Assembly (NCBI GenBank): GCA_021792365.1
Contig: JAJYUT010000004.1
Coordinates: forward strand, 372,001-436,000
Source: Pseudomonadota bacterium
GTDB lineage: Bacteria; Pseudomonadota; Alphaproteobacteria; Dongiales; Dongiaceae
Direction of reading: 5' to 3'
DNA length: 64,000 nucleotides
Part shown: piece by piece, positions 30,567 through 41,074 of the stretch
How the letters are laid out: each line of letters begins with the position of its first letter
Position numbering within the stretch: position 1 is the first letter of the stretch
Translations under genes and position numbers: made by a program
The notes under the pieces: model-generated
Told to the model about the DNA's origin: nothing
Database searches by the model: none
What the model saw: the letters and a program-made list of their open reading frames with translations, nothing else

Positions 30567-30594
30567 CCTGTGTCCTAGCCGCCTGTGTCCTAGC
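30567..30594 (-). repeat. Tandem 13-bp repeat carrying the RND ribosome-binding region
   Basis: The 13-mer GCTAGGACACAGG (minus strand) occurs twice with a 15-bp period immediately upstream of the RND ATG at 30565. Each copy includes an AGGA that could act as a Shine-Dalgarno; the proximal one is correctly placed. It looks like a small tandem duplication of the translation initiation region. Confidence 0.6.
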
Positions 30595-30638
30595 TGCGAA
30601 GCGCCGACCGGTCCCGCATGCCGGCAATGCGCGTGACT

Positions 30639-31844
30639 TCAGTTCACCACCATGACCGGCGCGCCGGGAGACAGGCGGTGCTGGCCGTCCACCACCACGC
30701 GCTCGCCCGGCTGGAGCCCGGAGGAAATGGCGCTCTTGTCGCCATCATTGCCGGCAACAGTGACCTTGCGCACCTCCGCCTTGTTATCCGGCGTGGCGAC
30801 GAACACGAAAAGGCCTTCCTGCCCAACCTGCAGGGCGACGGTCGGAATGATGGCGGTTTCCGCCTGGAGGCCGAGCTCGACCTCGACGTCGAAATACTGC
30901 CCCGGCCAGAGCGCGAGGTTCTCGTTGGCGAATTCCGCCTTCGCCGTGATGGTCCCGGAGGCGATATCGACCGAGCTGTCGATGAAGATGAGCTTGCCCT
31001 CGGCGCGCGGAACAGCCTGGCCCTTGGTGAAGACGCGGACCGGCGCGGGCGGGTATTGCGCCAGGGCGGTGCGCAGCGCGTCGATGTCCCGGTCGGGCAG
31101 GGTGAAGGTGACGCGGATCGGCTGCATCTGGGTGATGGTAACAAGCGCCACGTCGCCGTTCTCCGATACCAGGTTGCCGGGCGTGACGGCCACGGCGCCC
31201 AGCCGTCCGGAGATCGGGGCGGTGATGGTGGTATAGGACAGCGTCAACCGGTCGGCCTGCAGGATCGCGCGGTCTGCGGCGACGGCCGATTCCGCGACCC
31301 GGGCGTCGGCCATCGCCTGATCCAGGGTCTGCCTGGAGGCGGTCTGCCTGGCGACCAGGGTCTTGGTGCGCTCGAGATCGGCGCGGGCGCGCTCGACTTC
31401 CGCCTGGTGCTGCGCCATGGCCGCCTCGTCGCGCGCGATGGCGGCGCGGACCTCGCGGTCATCGAGCACGAACAGCACGTCACCCTTTTCCACGAACTGG
31501 CCGTCCTGGGCGTGCTGTTCCATGATCACACTGTCGATGCGCGATTTTACCGCGACTGTGGCGATGGGCTCGACCCATCCGATGGCTCGGCGACGGATCG
31601 GCATCGAGTCCTGCGTGACCGTCGCGACCCTCACCGCGACGGCGGGCTTGGCGCTCTCCGGCGCCTGGGCCGCACCCTGGGCCGGGTTCTGGGCCTGGTT
31701 CTGCGTGGCGCCTTGGGCGGGTGCGGGCTGCTGCATGGCTGCCTCGGCCCGGACCGGGTCGGTGCGGAGATACTTGCCCCACACGAACACGCCGCCGACC
31801 ACGGCCAGCACGGCAAACATCAGAAGGAGAGTGCGCATGCGCAT
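30639..31844 (-). CDS. RND efflux periplasmic adaptor (membrane fusion protein)
   Basis: About 401 residues. A single N-terminal membrane anchor (about 5-24), an Ala/Pro/Gln-rich linker, then a split biotinyl-lipoyl domain (VKSRIDSVIMEQHAQDGQF ... ISGRLGAVAVTPGNLV) around an alpha-hairpin (about 125-195), then beta-barrel and membrane-proximal domains. It bridges the inner-membrane RND pump to an outer-membrane channel. Met1 and Met3 are both possible starts. The gene begins 5 bp after the tetR stop and lies 73 bp before the RND gene. Confidence 0.92.
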   Translation of the reverse strand: MRMRTLLLMFAVLAVVGGVFVWGKYLRTDPVRAEAAMQQPAPAQGATQNQAQNPAQGAAQAPESAKPAVAVRVATVTQDSMPIRRRAIGWVEPIATVAVKSRIDSVIMEQHAQDGQFVEKGDVLFVLDDREVRAAIARDEAAMAQHQAEVERARADLERTKTLVARQTASRQTLDQAMADARVAESAVAADRAILQADRLTLSYTTITAPISGRLGAVAVTPGNLVSENGDVALVTITQMQPIRVTFTLPDRDIDALRTALAQYPPAPVRVFTKGQAVPRAEGKLIFIDSSVDIASGTITAKAEFANENLALWPGQYFDVEVELGLQAETAIIPTVALQVGQEGLFVFVATPDNKAEVRKVTVAGNDGDKSAISSGLQPGERVVVDGQHRLSPGAPVMVVN

Positions 31845-31849
31845 TCCGT

Positions 31850-32449
31850 CTAACCTCGATTCCCTTGCGGCGCCACGCCATGCAGCAGCAGGTCGGTCAA
31901 AGACCGCGCGGCCTGTTCGTCGTGTGGCGCGTCGTCAGCCGTCGCCGTCATGCGCACCGCGCCGAGAATGGCGCGCGAGGCGAGACCGGGGTCCAGCGCG
32001 CGGAACTCGTCCGTCGCCACCCCGCGCTGCAGGACGCGCTCGAATTCCTCGCGGATCTGCCTGGCCCGGCGCCGCAACATGGCGCGGCCGCGCTCGCCGA
32101 GCGCCGCATCGCTGCCGTCCAGGGCGCGGATGGCGGCCGTGCACTGCCCGAAGGATTTGAGCGCCGCCCCGATCATCTGCCGCAGGACCGTGGCCGCCGG
32201 CGCGGTCTCGTCGGCAACCCGGCTCACTTGCGCCACCAGGCCGCTCATTGTGCCGTCCAGCGCTTCCAGGAACAGATCCTCCTTGGAATTGAAATAGCGG
32301 TAGATGGTCGGCTTCGCCACCTCCGCGGCCCGCGCCAGCTCGTCCATCTGGACTTCGACATAGGCGCGCTCCGCGAACATTTGCGAGGCCGCCAGCACGA
32401 TGCGCTGCCGGCGGTCGTTGCGGCTGCTGGTGGCGAGCGGCAGTGTCAT
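31850..32449 (-). CDS. TetR-family transcriptional regulator of the efflux operon
   Basis: 199 residues. N-terminal HTH about residues 15-60 (MDELARAAEVAKPTIYRYF followed by NSKEDLF), then a helical ligand-binding domain. It is first in the tetR-MFP-RND operon, so it probably represses its own transcription and that of the pump, released by a pump substrate. The upstream region 32490-32553 contains two interleaved inverted repeats, candidate operators or RNA structure. GGGGAG lies about 10 nt before the ATG. Confidence 0.9.
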   Translation of the reverse strand: MTLPLATSSRNDRRQRIVLAASQMFAERAYVEVQMDELARAAEVAKPTIYRYFNSKEDLFLEALDGTMSGLVAQVSRVADETAPAATVLRQMIGAALKSFGQCTAAIRALDGSDAALGERGRAMLRRRARQIREEFERVLQRGVATDEFRALDPGLASRAILGAVRMTATADDAPHDEQAARSLTDLLLHGVAPQGNRG

Positions 32450-32489
32450 GGGAAATTGAACTCCCCAGTTCTATGGCCGGGCAGATTAT

Positions 32490-32553
32490 AAAACCCGTGA
32501 GTTTCGTTCAAGCGACAAGCCCGCGAAATTACGGGTTTTCCGAGGCTTGAACG
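32490..32553. promoter_or_regulatory. Two interleaved 9-bp inverted repeats upstream of tetR
   Basis: AAAACCCGT (32490-32498) is inverted at 32531-32539, and CGTTCAAGC (32505-32513) is inverted at 32545-32553, giving A-B-A'-B' order. Both pairs are perfect. They may be operator half-sites for the TetR protein, or pair as a pseudoknot if transcribed in the tetR leader. Confidence 0.4.
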
Positions 32554-32574
32554 CTACGCCGGGGCAAATCCCGC

Positions 32575-32610
32575 AGACCCGCCGATCACGAAGTCGTGAT
32601 CGGCGGGTCT
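32575..32610 (-). terminator. Strong hairpin terminator after the dienelactone-hydrolase-like gene
   Basis: Arms AGACCCGCCGATCACGA and its exact inverse repeat form a 17-bp complementary pair around two central bases, about 16 bp of stem with a small loop. It starts 10 nt after the stop of the minus-strand gene at 32621. There is no long T-run on either side. It insulates that gene from the tetR operon. Confidence 0.65.
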
Positions 32611-32620
32611 ACCCCCAGGC

Positions 32621-33481
32621 TCAGCCTGCCAAGTGCTGCTTGAAAAAGTCCAATGTCCGGCCCCACGCCAGTTCGGCCGCTTCCTTGTTGTAGCGAGCTT
32701 CGTTGGTGTCGTTGAGGAAGGCATGCTGGGCACCCTCGTACATGTAGAGGGTGTATTGCTTGTTCCCGGCCTTCAGCGCCTCCTCGAAGGCGGGGATGCC
32801 GGCGTTGATGCGCTCGTCCACTCCGGCGTAGTTCAGCAGCAGGGGCGCCTGGATCTTGGCGACCTCCTCGGCGGGCGGCTGCTGCCCGTAATACACGACG
32901 CCGGCGTCGAGCGTGGGCTCCGCCACGGCCAGCCGGCCGATCACTCCGCCGCCCCAGCAGAAGCCGACGGCCCCCACCTTGCCGTTGCTCTGGGCATGGC
33001 CGCGCAGATAAGCGACGGCGCCTTGCGCCCAGCCGGTCACGTCCGGCGCGTTCAGCGTGCCGATCATCTCGCGCGCCTTGTCCTGATCGGCGGGCGTGCC
33101 GCCGATCGGCGACAGGAAATCGACCGCCATCGCCAAATAGCCGGCGACGGCGAGCCGGCGCGCGACATCCCTGGTGTGCGGATTGAGGCCGCGGTTCTCG
33201 TGCGCCACGAGGACGGACGGATATTTGCCGTCGGCCGCCGGGCTGACCAGATAGCCGCTGACATCCTGCGCGCCGGCCTTGAAGGTGACCGTCTCGCCTT
33301 TGATGCGCGAATCGGTCTCGGAGACCATGTCGGCCTTGGCGTAGTTGTTTTCCAGGATAGGCAGCAGAGCGGTGGCCGCTGCCGTGCCGCCGGCCAATGC
33401 GACGAGCTTATCGAAGAAGCCACGCCGGCTCATGCCGCCGTGCGTGTAGTTGTCGTAGAGGTCGATGATCTTCTGGTCCAT
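32621..33481 (-). CDS. Dienelactone hydrolase-family protein with twin-arginine-like leader
   Basis: 286 residues. The alpha/beta-hydrolase triad is Cys175 (GFCWGGG), Asp222 (YAGVDERIN) and His253 (EGAQHAF), the Cys nucleophile being characteristic of dienelactone hydrolases. An N-terminal MSRRGFFDKLVALAGG followed by an Ala-rich hydrophobic stretch (about 17-42) looks like a Tat signal, implying export. The ATG at 33481 has GGAGG 6 nt upstream. Exported homologues are common and poorly characterised; there is no chloroaromatic gene cluster, so true dienelactone hydrolysis is unlikely. It is divergent from the formaldehyde module. Confidence 0.85.
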   Translation of the reverse strand: MDQKIIDLYDNYTHGGMSRRGFFDKLVALAGGTAAATALLPILENNYAKADMVSETDSRIKGETVTFKAGAQDVSGYLVSPAADGKYPSVLVAHENRGLNPHTRDVARRLAVAGYLAMAVDFLSPIGGTPADQDKAREMIGTLNAPDVTGWAQGAVAYLRGHAQSNGKVGAVGFCWGGGVIGRLAVAEPTLDAGVVYYGQQPPAEEVAKIQAPLLLNYAGVDERINAGIPAFEEALKAGNKQYTLYMYEGAQHAFLNDTNEARYNKEAAELAWGRTLDFFKQHLAG

Positions 33482-33998
33482 GAAAGGCCTCCTCAAGCAC
33501 ACGGAGTGGGCGACGGTCAGGACGATCATATTGCCGACGGCCGGATACTGACAGCCGGGATGCCGGGCGGTCGAGGCGGCCGGTGCAGTCGCGCCACCGA
33601 ATGGCGACGATGCTCAGCACACCGACGCAAACGGCACGCGCTCCCGGCTCACAAGCGAAGTGAGCACGGGCGCACCGCCGATGGCATCGACGACGGCGAC
33701 TGATAGGGATAGGTTCATGCCGGGAATGGCGCGGTCTTGATTGTTCAAACTGTTCTAATCTTCTCCTCGAAAAACCCTCAGCCGGAAATGCCCCTGCAAT
33801 GCTACCTAAGGACAATATCCAGGCCACCGTGGTTTGGCGCACTCTTGACCGTTAAGAAGATGACGGGCTGCGAGAAACCTTTCCGAAGGTTGCAGGGATG
33901 ACCGCGCCGCGCCGGCATTCGTGCCTACAGGGGCCATAGCGTTTTTGAGATCGCCTCGCTTCAAGAGGCTTGTTCCAGCCAAACGGGAGGACCAAGAC
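33482..33998. other. 517-bp intergenic region, no gene recognised
   Basis: It separates the divergent hydrolase and gfa genes. Both strands lack an open frame with credible composition plus a ribosome-binding site. The middle (about 33740-33800) is locally AT-richer and may contain the divergent promoters. A small inverted repeat (GCTCAC/GTGAGC) lies around 33647-33665. Confidence 0.5.
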
Positions 33999-34571
33999 AT
34001 GGCAGTCAAAATTCATCCATCAGTGGACAACGGCATCAGGAAGAGCAGGGCCGATTTCAGCGGCGGAACTTTGACCTGCAAGTGCGCCAGCAACCCGGTC
34101 GAGGTGACGCTCAGCTCGCAGACCGCGCACAACCATGCTTGCGGCTGCACCAAGTGCTGGAAGCCGGAAGGTGCGCTGTTCTCCGTCGTCGCGGTGGTCC
34201 CGCGCGACAAGGTGCAAGTTGCCAAGAACGGCGACAAGCTGAAGGTCGTCGACCCGAGCGCCACGATTCAACGCTATGCCTGCACCGGCTGCGGCGTCCA
34301 CATGTATGGCCGGATCGAGAACAAGAACCATCCGTTCTATGGGCTCGATTTCGTCCACACCGAGCTGTCGAAGGATGATGGCTGGCAGGAGCCGCAATTC
34401 GCGGCATTCGTGTCTTCGATCATCGAAGCGGGCGCGGCGCCGAGCGAGATGGGCGCGGTCCGGTCGCGGCTCAGGGAACTCGGGCTGGAGCCCTACGACT
34501 GCCTGTCACCGGCGCTGATGGACGCGATCGCGACGCATGTCGCGAAGCAGTCAGGCAAGCTGGCGGCCTAG
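33999..34571 (+). CDS. gfa: S-(hydroxymethyl)glutathione synthase (glutathione-dependent formaldehyde-activating enzyme)
   Basis: 190 residues. Zinc-binding cysteines are visible: Cys27/Cys29 (CKC), Cys48/Cys50/Cys53 (CGCTKC) and a CTGCG further on, matching the Gfa fold. It accelerates condensation of formaldehyde with glutathione. GGGAGG lies 8 nt before the ATG at 33999. It is followed by the class III alcohol dehydrogenase and S-formylglutathione hydrolase genes in pathway order, giving cytoplasmic formaldehyde oxidation to formate. Confidence 0.92.
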   Translation: MAVKIHPSVDNGIRKSRADFSGGTLTCKCASNPVEVTLSSQTAHNHACGCTKCWKPEGALFSVVAVVPRDKVQVAKNGDKLKVVDPSATIQRYACTGCGVHMYGRIENKNHPFYGLDFVHTELSKDDGWQEPQFAAFVSSIIEAGAAPSEMGAVRSRLRELGLEPYDCLSPALMDAIATHVAKQSGKLAA

Positions 34572-34600
34572 CTCTATCACCCGGCGACTGAGGTTGTTGT

Positions 34601-34628
34601 CGAGGGGCAGGGGCACGCCTGCCCCTCG
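34601..34628 (+). terminator. Hairpin between gfa and the class III ADH gene
   Basis: An 11-bp perfect stem (CGAGGGGCAGG / CCTGCCCCTCG) with a 6-nt loop, 29 nt after the gfa stop. No T-run follows, so it may act as an attenuator or mRNA 3'-end stabiliser. Confidence 0.5.
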
Positions 34629-34662
34629 AATACGTGCGAATCGAGATCAAGAGGGAGTCTGA

Positions 34663-35775
<1,113 letters not shown>

Positions 35776-35794
35776 TTTCGGCCTGTCTATTCCT

Positions 35795-35831
35795 GGCGGC
35801 GGAGCCAAGCGAGGCTCCGCCGCCTTTGTTT
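35795..35831 (+). terminator. Rho-independent terminator after class III ADH gene
   Basis: A 12-bp perfect stem (GGCGGCGGAGCC / GGCTCCGCCGCC) with a 6-nt loop, followed directly by TTTGTTT. It is the most canonical intrinsic terminator in the window and implies that fghA downstream has its own promoter or depends on read-through. Confidence 0.85.
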
Positions 35832-35872
35832 CTGCGGGTGCGTGGTAGTTTCTGTGAGCGGCGGAGGATCGA

Positions 35873-36739
35873 ATGGCTACGGAGACCTGGGTGCAAGCCG
35901 GCTTATCGCCGATCAAGCGCTGGAAATGCTTCGGCGGCGATCAATTGGTGTTCGCACATGACAGCAAGGCGACCGGCACGCGGATGGAGTTCGCGGTCTA
36001 TGTGCCGCCGCAGGCTGCCAAGCAGCCCTGGCCCGCGCTGTTCTATCTTTCCGGCCTCACCTGCACCTGGGAGAACGCGACCACCAAGGCGGGCTTCCAG
36101 CATCTCGCGGCGGAGCATGGCATGGTCATCGTCGCGCCGGACACGTCGCCGCGCGGCGACGACGTGGCGGACGATGCCGGTTATGATCTCGGCAAGGGCG
36201 CCGGCTTCTACCTCAACGCGACCCAGGCGCCCTGGTCCAGGCACTTCAAGATGTACGACTACGTGGTGCACGAGCTGACGGAGCTTGTCGCGCGCGCCTT
36301 CCCCGTGAACTTTGCGCGCTTCGGCATCACCGGGCATTCCATGGGCGGACATGGCGCCCTCACCATCGCGATGAAGAACCCGGACCGCTTCAAATCGGTT
36401 TCGGCCTTTTCGCCGATCGTCGCGCCCATGCAGGTGCCCTGGGGCCAGAAGGCATTCAATGCCTATCTCGGCGCCGACCAGAAGACGTGGAGCGACTATG
36501 ATTCCTGCGCTTTGATGGCGAAGCGCGGCTGGCCGCGCGACATCCTGATCGACCAGGGCGATGCGGATGAGTTCCTGGCACCGCAATTGCGGCCGGAGCT
36601 GTTCGCCGAGGCCTGCAAGGGTCGGCGCGTGCCGCTGACCCTGCGCATGCAGGCGGGCTACGATCACTCCTACTATTTCATCTCGACCTTCATGCCGGAC
36701 CACGTCCGCTGGCACGCTGAGCGGCTGCACGCGAGCTAG
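35873..36739 (+). CDS. fghA: S-formylglutathione hydrolase
   Basis: 288 residues, esterase D family. Nucleophile Ser156 in GHSMGGHGAL, acid in IDQGDADEF (Asp230 or Asp232) and His265 in YDHSYYF complete the triad. LSGLTCTWEN near residue 60 is a hallmark of the family. It releases formate and glutathione from S-formylglutathione, completing the formaldehyde detoxification route begun by the two preceding genes. A short hairpin follows the stop. Confidence 0.95.
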   Translation: MATETWVQAGLSPIKRWKCFGGDQLVFAHDSKATGTRMEFAVYVPPQAAKQPWPALFYLSGLTCTWENATTKAGFQHLAAEHGMVIVAPDTSPRGDDVADDAGYDLGKGAGFYLNATQAPWSRHFKMYDYVVHELTELVARAFPVNFARFGITGHSMGGHGALTIAMKNPDRFKSVSAFSPIVAPMQVPWGQKAFNAYLGADQKTWSDYDSCALMAKRGWPRDILIDQGDADEFLAPQLRPELFAEACKGRRVPLTLRMQAGYDHSYYFISTFMPDHVRWHAERLHAS

Positions 36740-36742
36740 GCG

Positions 36743-36761
36743 CGGGCGCGTTGCGCGCCCG
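36743..36761 (+). terminator. Short hairpin after fghA
   Basis: An 8-bp perfect GC stem (CGGGCGCG / CGCGCCCG) with loop TTG, 3 nt after the fghA stop. No T-run. A possible weak terminator separating the formaldehyde module from the nicotinamidase gene. Confidence 0.45.
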
Positions 36762-36803
36762 TCGACGCCCTCCTATAGTTTCGCCAAACGAGAGAGGGCG
36801 GCC

Positions 36804-37439
36804 ATGGCCGGGAAGATCACGCCGACGGCGGAAGACGCGCTGATCGTCATCGATGTGCAGAACGATTTCTGCCCGGGCGGGGCGCTGGCCGTGCCCAAGG
36901 GCGACGAGATCGTGCCGCTGGTCAACCGCCTGATCGAGCAGTTCGATCACGTGGTGCTGACCCAGGACTGGCATCCACGCGGCCATTCCTCCTTCGCCTC
37001 AACCCACAAGGGGCAGCCCTTCACCAACCTCCGGCTGGCCTATGGCGAGCAGACGCTGTGGCCGGATCATTGCGTCCAGGGTACGAGCGGCGCGGAGTTC
37101 CACCGCGACCTCGCGGTGCGGCCGAGCGAACTGGTTCTGCGCAAGGGCTTCCGCACGGAGATCGATTCCTACTCTGCATTCTACGAGAATGACCGCACGA
37201 CCAAGACGGGGCTCTGCGGCTACCTGCGGGACCGCGGCCTCAAGCGCCTGTTCATGTGCGGCCTCGCGACCGATTTCTGCGTCGCCTGGTCCGCGCTGGA
37301 CGGAAGGCGCGAGGGGTTCCCCGTCGTGGTGATCGAGGACGCCTGTCGGGCCATCGACCTCAATGGCTCGCTCGCGGCCGCGCGTGGCGAGATGATCAAA
37401 GCGGGTATCACGATCGCCAACTCCGCCCAAATCACCTGA
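36804..37439 (+). CDS. pncA: Nicotinamidase
   Basis: 211 residues, cysteine-hydrolase superfamily. Catalytic Asp17 (VIDVQNDF), Lys114 (LRKGF) and Cys159 (ATDFCVAWSA), with metal ligands Asp55 and His57 (TQDWHP) and His89 (WPDHCVQGT), match nicotinamidases closely. It converts nicotinamide to nicotinate and ammonia, normally for NAD salvage. Here it lies 81 bp upstream of, and co-oriented with, an operon for hydroxylating and reducing nicotinate, so it probably also feeds nicotinamide into catabolism. The 22-bp palindrome between them may regulate the downstream operon. Confidence 0.93.
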   Translation: MAGKITPTAEDALIVIDVQNDFCPGGALAVPKGDEIVPLVNRLIEQFDHVVLTQDWHPRGHSSFASTHKGQPFTNLRLAYGEQTLWPDHCVQGTSGAEFHRDLAVRPSELVLRKGFRTEIDSYSAFYENDRTTKTGLCGYLRDRGLKRLFMCGLATDFCVAWSALDGRREGFPVVVIEDACRAIDLNGSLAAARGEMIKAGITIANSAQIT

Positions 37440-37480
37440 CGCCGCCGTTGACTCCGGCTCTGCCGGGTGCAGAATGGCCA

Positions 37481-37502
37481 GATCGTTCGTATACGAACGA
37501 TC
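37481..37502. promoter_or_regulatory. 22-bp perfect palindrome, candidate MarR operator
   Basis: Half-site GATCGTTCGTA followed by its exact inverse complement, no mismatch, centred between 37491 and 37492. It lies 19 bp before the ATG of the first gene of the molybdenum-hydroxylase operon and 42 bp after pncA. The operon contains a MarR regulator (44006), the obvious binding candidate; MarR proteins bind palindromes of about this size. Confidence 0.65.
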
Positions 37503-37520
37503 ACCGATCGGGAGCCGGGG

Positions 37521-38395
<875 letters not shown>

Positions 38396-38399
<4 letters not shown>

Positions 38400-41074
38400 A
38401 CAAGCTCAGCGCCGCCCCGCTGTCCCACGATGCCGTCGCGCTGACCGTCAACGGCGCGTCTCGGGTCTATCGTGGCGACGGTTTGCGGCGACTTGCTGAC
38501 GTGCTGCGCGACGAGTTCGATCTCAAGGGCACGAAGATCGGCTGCAATGCCGGCGATTGCGGCGCCTGCACGGTCCTGATGGATGGCGCGCAGGTCTGCG
38601 CCTGTCTCGTGCCGATCGGGCAGTGCGAGGGATCTGCTGTCACCACGGTCGAAGGACTCGCCGGAGGGTCGCGCCTCAGTGATCTGCAGCGTTCGTTTCT
38701 CGCCCACGGCGCCGCGCAATGCGGCATCTGCACGCCCGGCATGCTGGTGGCCGCGAGCGATCTACTGGCGCGTCTCCCCAAACCCTCGCGCTTGCAGGTC
38801 GAGGACGCGCTGGGCGGGGTGCTCTGCCGCTGCACGGGGTATCAGAAGATCGTCGAGGCGGTGCTCGACGTCGCGCAGCCGGCGGAGATTGTGCAGGCGG
38901 GCCATGTCGGTGCTTCGACGGCGAAGGTCGACGGGCCGGCCAAGCTGACCGGCGCCGAGCGCTATGGCGCGGATGGCACTCCGGCCGATGCGCTCTACGT
39001 GCGCGCAATCCGCTCGCCGCATGCCCATGCCAGGTTCACGCTCGGTGATCTCGATGCGTTCGTGACGTCACGACCGGGTTTGGTCAGAGCGCTGACCGCG
39101 CGCGACGTGCCGTTCAATGCGTATGGCATCTACCCCAATATCAAGGACCAGCCGGTGCTGGCGGACGGCATGGCGCGCTATCGCGGCGATCCGGTGGCCG
39201 CCTTCGTCGGCAGCCGCGAAGCCATCGAGGCGATCCGCGACGAGGATGTGCCCGTCACCTACGAGACTCTGCCGGCGATCATCGGCATCGACGCGGCGAA
39301 GGCGGCATTGCCGATCCATGCTGGCAAGAACGGTAACATCCTGGCTGATGGCGGCGTGACGTGCGGCGATGTCGAGAGCGCCTTCGGCAGTGCATCACAC
39401 GTCGCCGAGGTCGAATACGAGACCAGCTTCGTCGAGCATGCCTATATCGAGCCCGAAGCAGGCTGGGCGGAGCGCAAGGGCGATACGCTCGAGGTGCACG
39501 TCTCGACCCAGAACCCGTTCCAGCATCGCGACGATCTCGCGCAGATCCTGAACCTGCCGAAAGAGGCCGTGCGCCTCATCGCCAGTGCGGTGGGCGGCGG
39601 GTTCGGCGGCAAGCTCGATCTCAATGTCCATCCGCTCGCCGCGCTTGCCGCGTGGCTATGCGACAGGCCGGTCGCGTACGTCTATACCCGGCCGGAGAGC
39701 ATGGCGGCTTCCACCAAGCGCCACCCGGCGCACGTCAAGGCCAAGGCCGCGTGCGACGGGGCCGGGAGGCTCACCGCCTTCTGGTCCCACGCGGACCTGG
39801 ATACCGGCGCCTATGCGAGCTGGGGGCCGACGGTCGCCAATCGCGTGCCGGTCCATGCGCCGGGCCCTTATGTGGTGCCCCATGCCAGGACGCGGGGGAC
39901 GGCCTATTTCACCAACTGCCCGCCGTCCGGCGCCTTCCGCGGATTCGGCGTGCCGCAAAGCGCGATCGCGAGCGAGGCCGCAATGGATGCGCTGGCCGAT
40001 GCGCTCGGCATGGATTGGCTGGAGTTCCGCCGGCTGAACGCGCTACGGGCCGGCGACAGGACAGTCACGGGCCAGGTACTCGAGGATTCCGTCGGCATCG
40101 TTGAGACCATAGACGCAGTGGAGTCCCACTGGCGCGACTGGAACAATGCGGCGACGGATTTCAACACGTCATCGCCGCGCGTGAAGCGTGGGGTCGGGAT
40201 CGCCTGCTCCTGGTACGGCATCGGCAATACGTCGCTCAGCAATCCGTCGGAGATGAAGATCGGCGTTGCGCCGGACGGCCGCATCACGCTGTATTGCGGC
40301 GCGGTCGATATCGGGCAGGGATCGAACACGATCCTCACGCAAATCGCGGCGGACGCTCTGGGCCTCGCGGCCTCGGAGATCAGGCTGGTGATGGGCGACA
40401 CGGCACGGACGCTCGATGCCGGCAAGACCTCCGCCTCGCGCCAGACTTTCGTTACCGGCAAGGCGTGCGAGCTGGCGGCGCTCGATTTGAAGGCGAAGCT
40501 CGCGAAGCTGACCGACCGCAGCGCGCTGCGCAACCTGCCGGTGGACAATCATGGTGACGTGCTGACGGGTTATGGCCGGTTCGACCCGCCGACCACCCCG
40601 CTGGATGAGAACGGACAAGGCGTGCCCTATGCCTGCTACGGCTTCGCGACGCAGGTCGCGCTGGTGGAGGTCGATCTTGATCTCGGCACCACCAAGGTGC
40701 TGAAGATCGCTGCCGCGCACGACGTCGGCAAGGCGGTGAACCCGCAGCAGGTGGAGGGGCAGATCCACGGCGGCACGGCGCAGGGCATCGGCCTTGCGTT
40801 GATGGAGGAGTACATCCCCGGGCGCACCGAGAACCTGCATGACTATCTCATCCCAACCTTCGGCGACATGCCGGAGATGATCTGCAGGATCGTCGAGGCG
40901 CCGACCAAACACGGGCCGCATGGCGCCAAAGGCGTGGGCGAGCCGGCCCTGATCTCCACAGCGCCGGCGATCTTCGGCGGCATCTATCGCGCGGCCGGCG
41001 TGCGGGTCACGAAAATACCGGTGCTGCCGCACCGCCTGCGCGCCGCGATCCGAGCCAGGGAAGCGAAGCGATGA
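38396..41074 (+). CDS. Molybdenum hydroxylase, fused 2Fe-2S and molybdopterin subunits (nicotinate dehydrogenase-like)
   Basis: 892 residues. Residues 1-155 carry two 2Fe-2S clusters: Cys50, Cys55, Cys58 and Cys70 (plant type), then Cys109, Cys112, Cys144 and Cys146 (CGICTPGM, CRCTGY). From about 170 follows the large molybdopterin domain with GGGFGGK and the catalytic Glu849 in KGVGEPAL. In most relatives these are separate proteins; here they are one chain. Members hydroxylate N-heterocycles next to ring nitrogen with water as the oxygen source. Its neighbours (reductase, enamidase) point to nicotinate to 6-hydroxynicotinate. It overlaps both neighbouring genes by 4 bp. Confidence 0.87.

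Noticed and set aside
33408-33842. Minus-strand frame extending upstream of the dienelactone-hydrolase-like gene
   Set aside because: It is a shifted frame overlapping the real gene start, Arg-rich, with no ribosome-binding site or recognisable motif.
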